From: Humibacillus xanthopallidus
Lineage (GTDB): Bacteria; Actinomycetota; Actinomycetes; Actinomycetales; Dermatophilaceae
Reading direction: 5' to 3'
Length of the DNA stretch: 64,000 nt
Assembly (NCBI RefSeq): GCF_006716675.1
Contig: NZ_VFPM01000001.1
Coordinates: 1,240,001-1,304,000, forward strand
The notes below the pieces were generated by a model that did not search any database, had not been told where the DNA came from, and worked only from the letters and a program-made list of their open reading frames with translations. The first letter of the stretch is position 1. Each line of letters starts with the position of its first letter. Below, piece by piece: positions 25,282 to 34,059 of the stretch. The position numbers were made by a program, and so were the translations under genes.

Positions 25282-26817
25282 GTGACCGCGTCCATCACCG
25301 CGGCGACCCGCGAGACGGCGCTCGACCGTCTGGCGAGCGCCCCCTACGACGTCATCGTCGTCGGCGGAGGCATCACCGGGGCCGGCGTCGTGCTCGACGC
25401 GGCGTCGCGAGGCCTGCGCGCCGCCCTCGTCGAGCGCGTCGACCTCGCGGCAGGCACGAGCCGCTGGAGCTCGAAGCTCGTCCACGGAGGGCTGCGCTAC
25501 CTCGTCAAGGGTGACGTCGCGATCGCGTGGGAGTCGGCGCGTGAGCGGCACCACCTCATGACGGCCATCGCACCCCACCTCACCCGCGCCGCAGCCAACC
25601 TCTTCCCGCTCGGCGACGCCACGCCGGCCGCTGTGGGCGTCGCCGTCGAGGCCGGTATGCGGGTGGCCGACGTCATGCGCACGCTCGCTGGCACTCCACG
25701 GAGTCTCCTGCCCCGTCCGTCGCGGATCAGTGCCGCCGAGGCGCTCGCGCTCGCGCCCGGGATCCGCCGCAGCGACCTTCGCGGCGCCGTCCTCCACTGG
25801 GACGGCCAGCTCGAGGACGACGCGCGGCTCGTCACGGCCGTGGCTCGCACCGCTGCGGCCCTCGGGGCCGACATCGTGACGCGGTGCAGTGCCGTGGACC
25901 TCGGCGACCGCACGGTCCTGCTGCGCGACGAGCTGACGGGGGCGACGCTCGAGGCGCGCGGCCACGTCGTCAGCGCCACCGGCGTCTGGGCCGGTAAGCA
26001 CGAACCCTCCCTGACCATCACGCCGAGCCGCGGCTCCCACGTCGTCGTGCGCGCCGCTTCACTGGGCCACCCCCGGGCGATCTGCTACGCGCCCGTCGTC
26101 GGCCAGTTCGGCCGCTCCGTCTTCGCCATCCCCCAGCCCGACGGGCTCGTCCTCGTCGGGCTCACCGACGTGTCGACGAGCGACGTCGACGGCATCGCGC
26201 CTCCGGTGCCCGAGGACGACATCCGCTTCCTCCTCGACACGATCAGCCGGGTCCTCGACCGCCCGCTGGGCACCGCCGACGTCGTCGGCCGCTACGCGGG
26301 GCTGCGCCCCCTCGTCCGCGACCGCGCCGACGGTGAGAGCGCCGACGTGTCGCGTCGTCACCTGCTCGTCGACGAGCCGGGCCGGCCCGTGACCATTGCC
26401 GGGGGCAAGCTGACGACCTACCGCCAGATGGCGCAGGACGCCGTCGACGCCGTATGCCGCCGGGCCGGCATCGTGGCCGCCTGCCGCACCCACACGCTCC
26501 CCCTCGTCGGCGCGGCCACCCGGGAGGCATTGACCCGGGTTCCTGCGCCGAGCCGTCTCGTGCGCCGCTACGGCACGGAGGCCGCGACGGTGGCCCAGCT
26601 CGCTGTCGATCACCCGGATCTCGCTGTGCCCGTGAGTGACTCGTGTCCCACGATCGGTGCCGAGATGCTCTTCGGCGTGCTCCACGAAGGGGCCCTCACC
26701 GTGGAGGACCTCGTCGAACGGCGGACGCGCGTCAGCTTCGACGAGGCGGCCCTCCCCGCCGCCCGGGCGGTTGCCGAGCAGGCCCTGGGGATCGCCGACG
26801 AGCTCTCGCCGGCGTGA
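25282..26817 (+). CDS. glpD: Glycerol-3-phosphate dehydrogenase (FAD-dependent)
   Basis: Oxidises sn-glycerol 3-phosphate to dihydroxyacetone phosphate at the membrane, passing electrons to quinone. The 511-residue protein has the FAD motif DVIVVGGGITGAGVVLDAAS, the family block GTSRWSSKLVHGGLRYL, substrate-side residues in ITPSRGSHVVVRA, and the GGKLTTYRQMAQDAVD signature; a C-terminal helical domain follows (DELSPA end). The GTG at 25282 after GGGGG is chosen; an earlier ATG gives a basic, unconserved leader. Divergent from the alkyl-DHAP-synthase-like gene. Confidence 0.95.
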   Translation: MTASITAATRETALDRLASAPYDVIVVGGGITGAGVVLDAASRGLRAALVERVDLAAGTSRWSSKLVHGGLRYLVKGDVAIAWESARERHHLMTAIAPHLTRAAANLFPLGDATPAAVGVAVEAGMRVADVMRTLAGTPRSLLPRPSRISAAEALALAPGIRRSDLRGAVLHWDGQLEDDARLVTAVARTAAALGADIVTRCSAVDLGDRTVLLRDELTGATLEARGHVVSATGVWAGKHEPSLTITPSRGSHVVVRAASLGHPRAICYAPVVGQFGRSVFAIPQPDGLVLVGLTDVSTSDVDGIAPPVPEDDIRFLLDTISRVLDRPLGTADVVGRYAGLRPLVRDRADGESADVSRRHLLVDEPGRPVTIAGGKLTTYRQMAQDAVDAVCRRAGIVAACRTHTLPLVGAATREALTRVPAPSRLVRRYGTEAATVAQLAVDHPDLAVPVSDSCPTIGAEMLFGVLHEGALTVEDLVERRTRVSFDEAALPAARAVAEQALGIADELSPA

Positions 26818-26903
26818 GCGCTCGGCGGTCGCGCGCGCGAGAGGGCGGTCGCGATCTTCGCCATCCGCGCCCCTGGCGCCCCTGATGAGAGTACGCATGG
26901 AGC

Positions 26904-28634
26904 ATGAGCGCGACGCCTCGCCTGATCTCCCGCCTGGTCCCCCTGGTGGGCCAGCTCCGCACCTATGACCGAGCGTGGCTGCGCGGGGACCTCATCGCCG
27001 GGGTCACCGTCGCCGCCCTCATCGTGCCGAAGAACCTCGGCTACGCCGCGATCGCGGGCATCCCCGTGCAGAACGGCCTCTACGCCGCCGCTGCCGGAGC
27101 CCTCGTCTACGCGATCTTCGGCAGCTGCCGCCAGATCTCCGTCGGCCCCAGCTCCGCGCTCGCCGCCGTCGCCGCGAGCGCCGTGCTCGCCGCCGGCCTC
27201 GTCGCGGAGCAGGACATCGCCAGCTTCGTCGCCGGCATCACGCTCGCGTCGGGGATCCTCTTCCTGCTCCTCGCGGTGCTGAAGATGGGCTGGATCGCCC
27301 GCTTCCTCTCCCGCGCCGTCGTCACCGGCTTCCTCTTCGGCGCGGCGATCGACGTCGTCATCGGCGAGCTGCCCAAGCTCACGGGCACCGAGGTGACCGG
27401 CTCCAACCCGATCCAGGAGCTGCGCTCGTGGTTCGGCACCCTCGGCGAGGGAAACACGGCGACGGCGGTGGTCGGGGTCGTGGCGCTTGCCGTCGTCTTC
27501 GGCCTGAGGGCAGTGGCGCCGCGGGTGCCGGGTGCGCTCGTGCTCGTCGTGGGTGGCTTGCTCGCTGCCCCGCTCTTCGACCTCGGCGCGAAGGGAGTGG
27601 CTCTGGTCGGCGACGTGCCGAGCGGGCTGCCGTCGTTCCAGGTGCCGAACCTCCAGCTGATGATCGACCACGCCGGCACGACGGCGCTCGCGGCAGTCGC
27701 CCTGCTGCTCATCGGCTTCTCGCAGTCCGCGGGAGACGCCCGCGCGTTCGCCGCGAAACACCACTACCGGGTCGAGATCAACCAGGAGTCGACAGCACAG
27801 GGTCTGTCCAACACCGCGGCCGGGGTCTTCCAGGGGATGCCTGTGTCGACGAGTCTGTCGGCGAGCTCGCTCAACGACCATGCGGGGGCCAAGACGGGTG
27901 TGGCCTCGCTGACCTCGGGCATCACGGTCATCCTCACCCTGCTCTTCCTCGCACCGCTCTTCTCCAACCTGCCGAAGGCGGTTCTTGCAGCCATCATCAT
28001 CGAGGCCGTCGTCATGGGGATGATGAACGTGCCCGAGATGCGGCGCCTCGCGCGGGTCCAGCGCTTCGACTTCTGGATCGCCATGGCTGCCCTCGCCGGC
28101 GCCCTCGTCTTCGGGGTCCTCGCCGGCGTCGTCATCGGCATCTTCCTCTCGCTCATCTGGCTCGTGTCCGTCGCGACCAGGCCGAAGATGCCGGCGCTCG
28201 GGCTCGAGGAGGGCACGCAGGTCTTCCGGGAGGTCGGCGAGCACCCGGAGGACACCGTCTATCCCGACGTCGCCGTCATCCGGCTCGACGGCGGCCTGTT
28301 CTTCGCCACGGCCGACGCGTTCGACGACCGCCTCCGCGAGCTCATCCACTCCAGCCCCGGCCTGACGGGCGTCGTCCTCGACTGCGGCGGCATCAACTTC
28401 ATCGACTCGCAGGGCGTCGACAAGCTGGGAGACATCGTCGACCTCGCCCACGAGGCCGGAGTCACCCTGAGACTGGCCCGCCTCAAGCCCGAGGTCCGCG
28501 CCGTCCTCGAGCGCGACGGCGTCATCGAGCGCCTCGGCGCGGACCGGATCCACGGCAACATCTACCGCGCGGTCGAGGCCGAGCGCTCGGCCGGCGCAGC
28601 CTCCGGGCGGGCGGCTGACGGCCCTGTCGAGTAG
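26904..28634 (+). CDS. SulP-family anion transporter with STAS domain
   Basis: A 576-residue membrane protein. The signature AGVTVAALIVPKNLGYAAIAG begins near residue 30, with about 10-12 transmembrane segments to residue 430; the second conserved region is SNTAAGVFQGMPVSTSLSAS. The cytoplasmic STAS domain starts about residue 455 (YPDVAVIRLDGGLFFATAD) and contains GGINFIDSQGVDKL. The family carries sulfate, bicarbonate or carboxylates; substrate is not deducible. It stands alone, with tRNA-Gly(UCC) 48 bp downstream. Confidence 0.93.
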   Translation: MSATPRLISRLVPLVGQLRTYDRAWLRGDLIAGVTVAALIVPKNLGYAAIAGIPVQNGLYAAAAGALVYAIFGSCRQISVGPSSALAAVAASAVLAAGLVAEQDIASFVAGITLASGILFLLLAVLKMGWIARFLSRAVVTGFLFGAAIDVVIGELPKLTGTEVTGSNPIQELRSWFGTLGEGNTATAVVGVVALAVVFGLRAVAPRVPGALVLVVGGLLAAPLFDLGAKGVALVGDVPSGLPSFQVPNLQLMIDHAGTTALAAVALLLIGFSQSAGDARAFAAKHHYRVEINQESTAQGLSNTAAGVFQGMPVSTSLSASSLNDHAGAKTGVASLTSGITVILTLLFLAPLFSNLPKAVLAAIIIEAVVMGMMNVPEMRRLARVQRFDFWIAMAALAGALVFGVLAGVVIGIFLSLIWLVSVATRPKMPALGLEEGTQVFREVGEHPEDTVYPDVAVIRLDGGLFFATADAFDDRLRELIHSSPGLTGVVLDCGGINFIDSQGVDKLGDIVDLAHEAGVTLRLARLKPEVRAVLERDGVIERLGADRIHGNIYRAVEAERSAGAASGRAADGPVE

Positions 28635-28640
28635 CCCGAC

Positions 28641-28669
28641 TGGATGCATCGCCGTCGGTCCGCTATGGT
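28641..28669 (+). promoter_or_regulatory. Candidate promoter of tRNA-Gly(UCC)
   Basis: TGGATG and TATGGT are separated by 17 bases and the -10 ends 13 bases before the tRNA 5' end. The -35 match is modest; placement makes it the best candidate. Confidence 0.4.
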
Positions 28670-28682
28670 TTCAGGCGTTCAC

Positions 28683-28756
28683 GCGGGTGTAGTTCAGTAG
28701 CAGAACAGCCTCCCTCCAGGAGGAAGACGTACGTGCGATTCGTGCCACCTGCTCCA
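28683..28756 (+). tRNA. Atypical tRNA-Gly(UCC)
   Basis: Cloverleaf with acceptor GCGGGTG/CACCTGC (one G-U), D-stem GTTC/GAAC, anticodon TCC at 28715-28717 and encoded CCA. Several invariant positions differ. The D-loop is AGTAGCA, so G18 is A. Position 33 is C, not U. Pair 27-43 is a G-A mismatch. The T-loop is TGCGATT, giving G53-UGCG instead of G-UUCG. The tRNA-Gly(CCC) in this window is normal at all of these. The combination resembles staphylococcal tRNAs used for peptidoglycan glycine bridges (see findings). Confidence 0.9.
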
Positions 28757-28761
28757 CGTGT

Positions 28762-28794
28762 CGAAGGGCCCGGTCATGGCGACCGGGCCCTTCG
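28762..28794 (+). terminator. Terminator of tRNA-Gly(UCC)
   Basis: Perfect 14-bp stem (CGAAGGGCCCGGTC and complement) with an ATGGC loop, six bases after the CCA. Tail TCGTTC has only a weak U content. Confidence 0.75.
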
Positions 28795-28879
28795 TCGTTC
28801 CCCGGCCACGCGGCATACGCGGCCCCCCGGGCGCGCCGGCCAGGCGGCCTACCGCGGCACGGCCTCCCTCTTGCGTTCG

Positions 28880-28917
28880 TTACCGGTCGGTAGCATCATG
28901 AGGGTACCGGCCGGTAA
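28880..28917 (+). promoter_or_regulatory. Double operator upstream of fadE5
   Basis: TTACCGGTCGGTA (28880-28892) and TACCGGCCGGTAA (28905-28917) are near-perfect palindromes with centres 24 bp apart, about two helical turns. The spacing and dyad type suit a TetR-family regulator dimer pair controlling the downstream acyl-CoA dehydrogenase. No regulator gene is adjacent. Confidence 0.7.
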
Positions 28918-28974
28918 CTTGGCTGTGCCCGCGACGATGCGGATCACCCGAACGACAGAACGGTGGAGGACCCC

Positions 28975-30837
28975 ATGGGCCACTACAAGAGCAACGTGCG
29001 TGACCTGGAGTTCAACCTCTTCGAGGTCTTCGGTCGCCAGGACGTCCTGGGCACCGGCATCTACGCGGACGTCGACACCGACGCCGCCAAGGACATCCTC
29101 CACGAGGTCGCGCGCCTCGCCGAGAACGAGCTCGCCGAGAGCCTGCTCGACTCCGACCGCAACCCGCCCGTCTACGACCCGGTGAGCAAGTCGGTGACGA
29201 TGCCCGACTCCTTCAAGAAGTCCTTCCGGGCCTACGTCGACGGCGACTGGGGCAACCTCGACGTGCCCGCCGAGCTCGGCGGCATGGTCGTGCCGCCCTC
29301 GCTGCGCTGGTCGGTCGCCGAGATGGTGTGCGGCGCGAACCCCGCCATCCACATGTTCACCGCGAGCTACTCCTTCGCCAGCCTGCTGTGGCACATGGGC
29401 ACCGACGAGCAGAAGAAGCTCGCCAAGCACATCGTCGACAACGCGTGGCACACGACGATGGTGCTCACCGAGCCCGACGCGGGCTCCGATGTCGGCGCCG
29501 GCCGCACCAAGGCCGTGCAGCAGCCCGACGGCACGTGGCACATCACCGGCGTCAAGCGCTTCATCACCTCCGCCGAGTCCGACATGGTCGACAACGTCGT
29601 CCACTTCGTGCTCGCCCGCCCCGAGGGCGCCGGCCCCGGCACCAAGGGACTCAGCCTCTTCATCGTGCCGAAGTACCACGTCGACCCCGAGACCGGCGCG
29701 CTCGGCGAGCGCAACGGCGCCTGGGTCACGAACGTCGAGCACAAGATGGGCCTCAAGGTCTCCACGACGTGCGAGGTCACCTTCGGCGAGCACGAGCCCG
29801 CCGTCGGCACCCTCCTCGGCGACGTGCACGACGGCATCGCCCAGATGTTCAAGGTCATCGAGAACGCCCGCATGTTCGTCGGCACCAAGGCCATCGCGAC
29901 CCTCTCGACCGGCTACCTCAACGCACTCGCCTACGCCAAGGAGCGGGTGCAGGGCGCCGACCTCACGCAGATGACCGACAAGACGGCGCCGCGCGTCACG
30001 ATCACGCACCACCCGGACGTCCGGCGCTCACTCATGCTCCAGAAGGCGTATGCCGAGGGGCTGCGTGCGCTCGTCATCTACACCGCGTGCCAGCAGGACG
30101 CCGTGAGCCAGGGCCAGGCCGGAGACCCGGCCGCCCCGCTCGAGGCCGGCTCGGCCGCCGAGATCGCCCACCGCGTGAGCGACCTGCTGCTCCCCATCGT
30201 CAAGGGCCTCGGTTCGGAGCGGGCCTGGACGCTGCTCGGCACCGAGTCTCTGCAGACCTTCGGCGGGTCCGGCTTCCTCCAGGACTACCCGATCGAGCAG
30301 TACGTCCGTGACGCCAAGATCGACACGCTCTACGAAGGCACGACGGCCATCCAGGGTCTCGACTTCTTCTTCCGCAAGATCGTGCGCGACAAGGGTCAGG
30401 CCCTGCAGCACGTCTCCGGGCAGATCGCCGAGTTCGCCAAGGACCTCGGCGGCTCGCTCGACGCGGAGCGCGAGCTGCTCGGCAAGGCGCTCGAGGACGT
30501 GCAGGGCATCCTCGGTCACATGGTCGGCGACCTCATGAAGAGCGACCCGCGCATGGGCGGTGACCTCACCAACCTCTACAAGGTCGGCCAGAACACCACC
30601 CGCCTGCTCCTCAGCGCCGGCGACCTGGTCGTCGGATGGCTGCTGCTGCGCCAGGCCGAGGTCGCCCAGCGTGCCCTCGCCGGGGGCGCGTCGGGCAAGG
30701 ACGCCGACTTCTACCGCGGCAAGGTGGCGGCGGCGTCGTTCTACGCGAAGAACGTGCTGCCGAAGCTCGCGGCCGAGCGTGCGATCGCCGAGGACACCGA
30801 CAACGACCTCATGGACGTGCCTGAGGCAGCCTTCTGA
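28975..30837 (+). CDS. fadE5: Acyl-CoA dehydrogenase, FadE5 type
   Basis: A 620-residue FAD-dependent dehydrogenase introducing the 2,3 double bond in acyl-CoA for beta-oxidation. It follows mycobacterial FadE5 along its length: [86 protein letters not shown] and catalytic Glu in [11 protein letters not shown]. The long C-terminal helical extension (about residues 470-620, to VPEAAF) is also present. GGAGGA before ATG 28975 decides this start over GTG four codons earlier. The double TACCGG palindrome lies about 60 bp upstream. Confidence 0.95.
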   Translation: MGHYKSNVRDLEFNLFEVFGRQDVLGTGIYADVDTDAAKDILHEVARLAENELAESLLDSDRNPPVYDPVSKSVTMPDSFKKSFRAYVDGDWGNLDVPAELGGMVVPPSLRWSVAEMVCGANPAIHMFTASYSFASLLWHMGTDEQKKLAKHIVDNAWHTTMVLTEPDAGSDVGAGRTKAVQQPDGTWHITGVKRFITSAESDMVDNVVHFVLARPEGAGPGTKGLSLFIVPKYHVDPETGALGERNGAWVTNVEHKMGLKVSTTCEVTFGEHEPAVGTLLGDVHDGIAQMFKVIENARMFVGTKAIATLSTGYLNALAYAKERVQGADLTQMTDKTAPRVTITHHPDVRRSLMLQKAYAEGLRALVIYTACQQDAVSQGQAGDPAAPLEAGSAAEIAHRVSDLLLPIVKGLGSERAWTLLGTESLQTFGGSGFLQDYPIEQYVRDAKIDTLYEGTTAIQGLDFFFRKIVRDKGQALQHVSGQIAEFAKDLGGSLDAERELLGKALEDVQGILGHMVGDLMKSDPRMGGDLTNLYKVGQNTTRLLLSAGDLVVGWLLLRQAEVAQRALAGGASGKDADFYRGKVAAASFYAKNVLPKLAAERAIAEDTDNDLMDVPEAAF

Positions 30838-30893
30838 GTCGCCGCCGAGAGGCTCCGGCACACCCCCGGGCCCTCGGTCGGCCCGCCACATTC

Positions 30894-30927
30894 GTCACCT
30901 CCCGCAGGTCTTCCTGCGGGAGGTGAC
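30894..30927. terminator. Bidirectional terminator hairpin
   Basis: Perfect 15-bp stem (GTCACCTCCCGCAGG and complement) with a TCTT loop between the convergent fadE5 and ABC permease genes. Confidence 0.75.
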
Positions 30928-30957
30928 GGCTGTCTGGCGGGCTCGTGGGGGCTCGCA

Positions 30958-32058
30958 TCACTCGCCGCGTCGGCGGAGCAGCCGGGCGACATCGGGCGCG
31001 AGAGCCCGCGCGACGGGCGCCACGGTGAGCACCACGAGGCCGATGCCGAAGCCGCCCACGGCGAGGCCGATCGTCGAGGCGGACGGCAGGGCGACCGCGA
31101 TACCGGCTGCCGGGTCGACCATGCTCGACTCTCCGCCGGAGCGGACCAGCACCCACGCCAGGACCGTGCCGAGCGCGACCCCCAGCGGAGCCGCGAGGAG
31201 GGCCAGCAGCGCCTGCTCGACCCCCACCATCCCGATGATGTCCGAGCGCGAACGCCCCCAGACGCGCAGCGTCGTGAACTCGCCGAGCCGTGACCGCACA
31301 CTCCACCGTGCCACGGACCCGACGACGACGAGCGAGAGCACGGCGAGAACGAGGGCCAGCAGACCCATGACCCCGGTGCTCGTGCTGCCGTCCATCGAGC
31401 GGGCCGCCGCTGCGTCGAGTGACTCCCCGACGTAGCGGTCGGGCAGCTGCCCGGTGTCGGTGGCGACGACGAGCTGCTCAGGAGCCTGGGTGGACGGCAT
31501 CGGGCACGTCGTCAGGGCCGAGGGTCCCGACACGAGCGGGTACCCCTGGTCGACGACGCCGACGACGATCGGGCGCACCTGCCCCGCGACCGAGCTGCCG
31601 CCGCCGGGCAGGGCGACCTCGAGGGGCGCCCCCACGGTCGCACCCGGCACGCTGCGCGTCACCGCTGCTTCGCAGGCCCCTGCTGCCGGCGGCCGGCCGA
31701 CCACGATCGGCACGTCCAGAGCGGCCACCCAGGAACGCAGCTGCACGAAGGACCCCGCAGCGTCCGCCTCAGTCGTTCCGATCGGCCAGACTCCGGTCAC
31801 CCCCGGTGTCTCGCGCAGTACCTTCACGTCGCTCGGGGTCATCGGCTGGTCTGCCCCGGCGATGCCCTCGACGAGGAAGACCGACTGCCACTCCGGGCGG
31901 TCGTAGGCAGCCCGCTGGTTGTCGCGCACATCGCGCAGGGGCACGAGCAGTGCCGTGACCGCGGCCATGAGGCTGGCGACGACGAGCACGGTCGTCACGG
32001 AGGCGACGCGGCGCCCGGTGACGTTGGCCCAGGCGTTGCCGAGGGTGTGCTCAGCCAT
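30958..32058 (-). CDS. ABC transporter permease (FtsX/MacB-like)
   Basis: A 366-residue membrane protein with MacB/FtsX topology: one N-terminal helix (about residues 18-42, TTVLVVASLMAAVTALLV), a large extracytoplasmic domain (about 45-220), and three C-terminal helices (about 230-255, 285-310, 330-355). The link GSVARWSVRSRLGEFTTLRVWG before the second helix is the usual FtsX coupling segment. Such pumps usually move lipoproteins or peptides, or transmit force to outside proteins, rather than small solutes. Start overlaps the ATPase gene by 8 bp; last gene of the lipoprotein/secreted-protein operon. Confidence 0.88.
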   Translation of the reverse strand: MAEHTLGNAWANVTGRRVASVTTVLVVASLMAAVTALLVPLRDVRDNQRAAYDRPEWQSVFLVEGIAGADQPMTPSDVKVLRETPGVTGVWPIGTTEADAAGSFVQLRSWVAALDVPIVVGRPPAAGACEAAVTRSVPGATVGAPLEVALPGGGSSVAGQVRPIVVGVVDQGYPLVSGPSALTTCPMPSTQAPEQLVVATDTGQLPDRYVGESLDAAAARSMDGSTSTGVMGLLALVLAVLSLVVVGSVARWSVRSRLGEFTTLRVWGRSRSDIIGMVGVEQALLALLAAPLGVALGTVLAWVLVRSGGESSMVDPAAGIAVALPSASTIGLAVGGFGIGLVVLTVAPVARALAPDVARLLRRRGE

Positions 32059-32677
32059 CGGTCCTCCCGAGACGGACGTGCTGCGTGGCCCACGCGCTCC
32101 AGGCGGAGTCGTGGCTCGAGACGACGACCGCAGCGCCCGCGTCCGCGGCGTCGCGGAACGCCTCGATGACGGCGTCGCGGCTGGTCTCGTCGAGACTCGA
32201 CGTCGGCTCGTCGGTGACGATGACGGAGGCGCCCTTGGCCAGGGCCCCGGCCGTCACGATGCGCTGGCGCTCACCGCCGGAGAGCGATCGCGGATGCCGG
32301 CCCTCCACGGGCACGCCCCACGACTCGAGGCGTTCGAGAGCCTGTGGAGCGTTGTCATATCCGGCCATCGTCGCGAGGTTGCGCTCCACGGTCCAGTGCT
32401 CCACGAGCTGGGCGTCCTGGAGGACGAAGCCCACGTGGTCGCGTCGGACCTGGTCAGCCACCCGGCTGCTCGACACCGCGACCCCGCCGACGGTCACGGC
32501 GCCGCGCTGGGCGAGCGTCATCGCGCCGATGACGTAGAGCAACGACGTCTTGCCCACTCCGGACGGTCCGCTGATCCACACGCGCGAGCCGGGGACGATG
32601 TCGAGGTCGAGCGGACGGTCCCGGGTGGCGCCGTGCGCGGCGCTGACACCGCGCAGGGTCACGGCAGGGGAGGTCAT
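32051..32677 (-). CDS. ABC transporter ATP-binding protein (MacB/LolD-like)
   Basis: A 208-residue ATPase partner of the downstream permease. Walker A is SGPSGVGKTSLLYVIGAM (about residue 37), Q-loop VLQDAQLV, ABC signature LSGGERQRI, Walker B ASVIVTDEPTSSLDE, and the switch His in VVSSHDSAW. The second half of the Walker B catalytic pair is DE as required. Short length fits LolD/MacB-type subunits. Start overlaps the lipoprotein gene's stop (ATGA) and its own stop overlaps the permease start, so all are translationally coupled. Confidence 0.92.
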   Translation of the reverse strand: MTSPAVTLRGVSAAHGATRDRPLDLDIVPGSRVWISGPSGVGKTSLLYVIGAMTLAQRGAVTVGGVAVSSSRVADQVRRDHVGFVLQDAQLVEHWTVERNLATMAGYDNAPQALERLESWGVPVEGRHPRSLSGGERQRIVTAGALAKGASVIVTDEPTSSLDETSRDAVIEAFRDAADAGAAVVVSSHDSAWSAWATQHVRLGRTDG

Positions 32678-34059
32678 GCGGCTCCTTGGTGTGAGGTGAA
32701 GTCGTGGCGAAGGGCGAGGAGCAGGGAGGAGCGGATGTCGCATTCGTCGCCCACGGTGACGAGCCAGTCGGCGCCTCCGCAGCCTACTGAGACCGTGACG
32801 GGCTCGCTCGGTCTGCCGGCCGCGGCGAGCGCGGCATCGCGCAGCAGGGCCGGCACCGGATTCGATGCCGCCGTGGCGGTTCGCTTCGGGTCGGCCATTC
32901 CACGGAGCACCGAGGCATCCGAGTCGGTGATGGTGATCGGGCGACCCTCGATGATGCGCCGGGTGAGTATCCATGACGCGAGCCGTTCCGGAGTCGTTCT
33001 CGACTGTGTCGCCGAGAAGCCGACCGAGACCAGTCGCAGGTCGCCGGCATCGCGGGCCGCCAGTGCGATGAAGGGGTTGTAGGGGCCGTCCGGGTCGCGC
33101 AGCACGAGCCGACCACCGCGGCCCGGCACGGGGGTCGAGCCGAGCAGGGCCAGTCCTGCTCGCGCCAGCATGACGCGATCGGCAGCCCCGTCGGTGGGCT
33201 CCCGACGGATCGCCGCGGCGAGCGCGTCCAGGTCGACTCCGCCGCGATCGCCGCCTGCCAGGTGCAACAGCGCCCACGAGGTGAGCAGGGTTCCCTGGGC
33301 CGGGGTCTCGTCGAAGAAGACGCCCTCGACGTGTGACTGCCCCACGGCACGCTCCACGGCGGTCCGGAGCTCGTCGGACTTGAGGTTGCCGGCGCGTGCC
33401 ACGGCTGCCGCGGCCCACAGCGTGCGGCTGTCGGCGAACCGGCCGTCTCCATTCGTCTCCCGGACCACCGCGGCATCGAAGGCCTCCTGGTCCCGGACCG
33501 GTCGACCACAGAGGAGACTGAGGAACTGGTCACCGACCGTCGCTGCCTTGGCCGGGCAGGCGGGGGGACGCAGGTCGGGGAAGGTGCGGGCGAGCTCGGA
33601 GCGCGCCGGGCTGCCCGACACCTGGAGGAAGGACCACACGGAGTGCACGGAGGCGTCGCAGTCGTCCGGGCCCTTCTCACCGCACTGCCTGCCGAGCGCT
33701 TCGATGGCCTTGCCGACCCGTGCGGTGTCGCCGACGTAGCTGGCCCACCTCAGCTCGAGGTCGCTGCGTGCGGGGCCGTCCAGCTGGGCAACCAGGCCGT
33801 CGATGAGCGTGGCGGAGGGCACGTGCTGCACTGCCACCCCGGTGAGCCGTGCCGCGCCGACCCGGTCGATCGTGACCTCCAACGACGGGCGGTGTCGCAT
33901 GGCCGCCGGGTCTGCCAGGAGCCCGTTGATCCCCACATGGTCTCGAAGCGCTGAGGGCTTGGCGCCCCCGCCGACCTGCACGGTGCAGGCGGCGAGGGCG
34001 ACAAGCACCACGATCAGCAACAGCGCCCGGAGGGCTGTGCGGGATCGGCTCAGGATCAC
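32674..34059 (-). CDS. Predicted lipoprotein of unknown function
   Basis: A 461-residue exported protein. A GTG start is followed by a basic n-region and hydrophobic ALLLIVVLVALAAC, a clean lipobox with lipidated Cys at about residue 24. The mature part is alpha-helix rich with repeated blocks such as SRTLWAAAAVARAGNLKS, GTLLTSWALLHLAGG and DRVMLARAGLALLGS. This pattern suggests an alpha/alpha-toroid or helical-repeat fold, but no catalytic motif was recognised. Several Cys (CGEKGPDDC, RPPACPAK, LLCGRP) could form disulfides. GTGA overlap with the secreted-protein gene. Probably acts on the outer membrane face with the ABC pair. Confidence 0.75.
   Translation of the reverse strand: MILSRSRTALRALLLIVVLVALAACTVQVGGGAKPSALRDHVGINGLLADPAAMRHRPSLEVTIDRVGAARLTGVAVQHVPSATLIDGLVAQLDGPARSDLELRWASYVGDTARVGKAIEALGRQCGEKGPDDCDASVHSVWSFLQVSGSPARSELARTFPDLRPPACPAKAATVGDQFLSLLCGRPVRDQEAFDAAVVRETNGDGRFADSRTLWAAAAVARAGNLKSDELRTAVERAVGQSHVEGVFFDETPAQGTLLTSWALLHLAGGDRGGVDLDALAAAIRREPTDGAADRVMLARAGLALLGSTPVPGRGGRLVLRDPDGPYNPFIALAARDAGDLRLVSVGFSATQSRTTPERLASWILTRRIIEGRPITITDSDASVLRGMADPKRTATAASNPVPALLRDAALAAAGRPSEPVTVSVGCGGADWLVTVGDECDIRSSLLLALRHDFTSHQGAA

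Noticed and set aside
26610..28649. A 679-codon reverse frame opposite glpD end and SulP
   Set aside because: Charged, repeat-poor and without motifs; the forward SulP-STAS gene accounts for the region.
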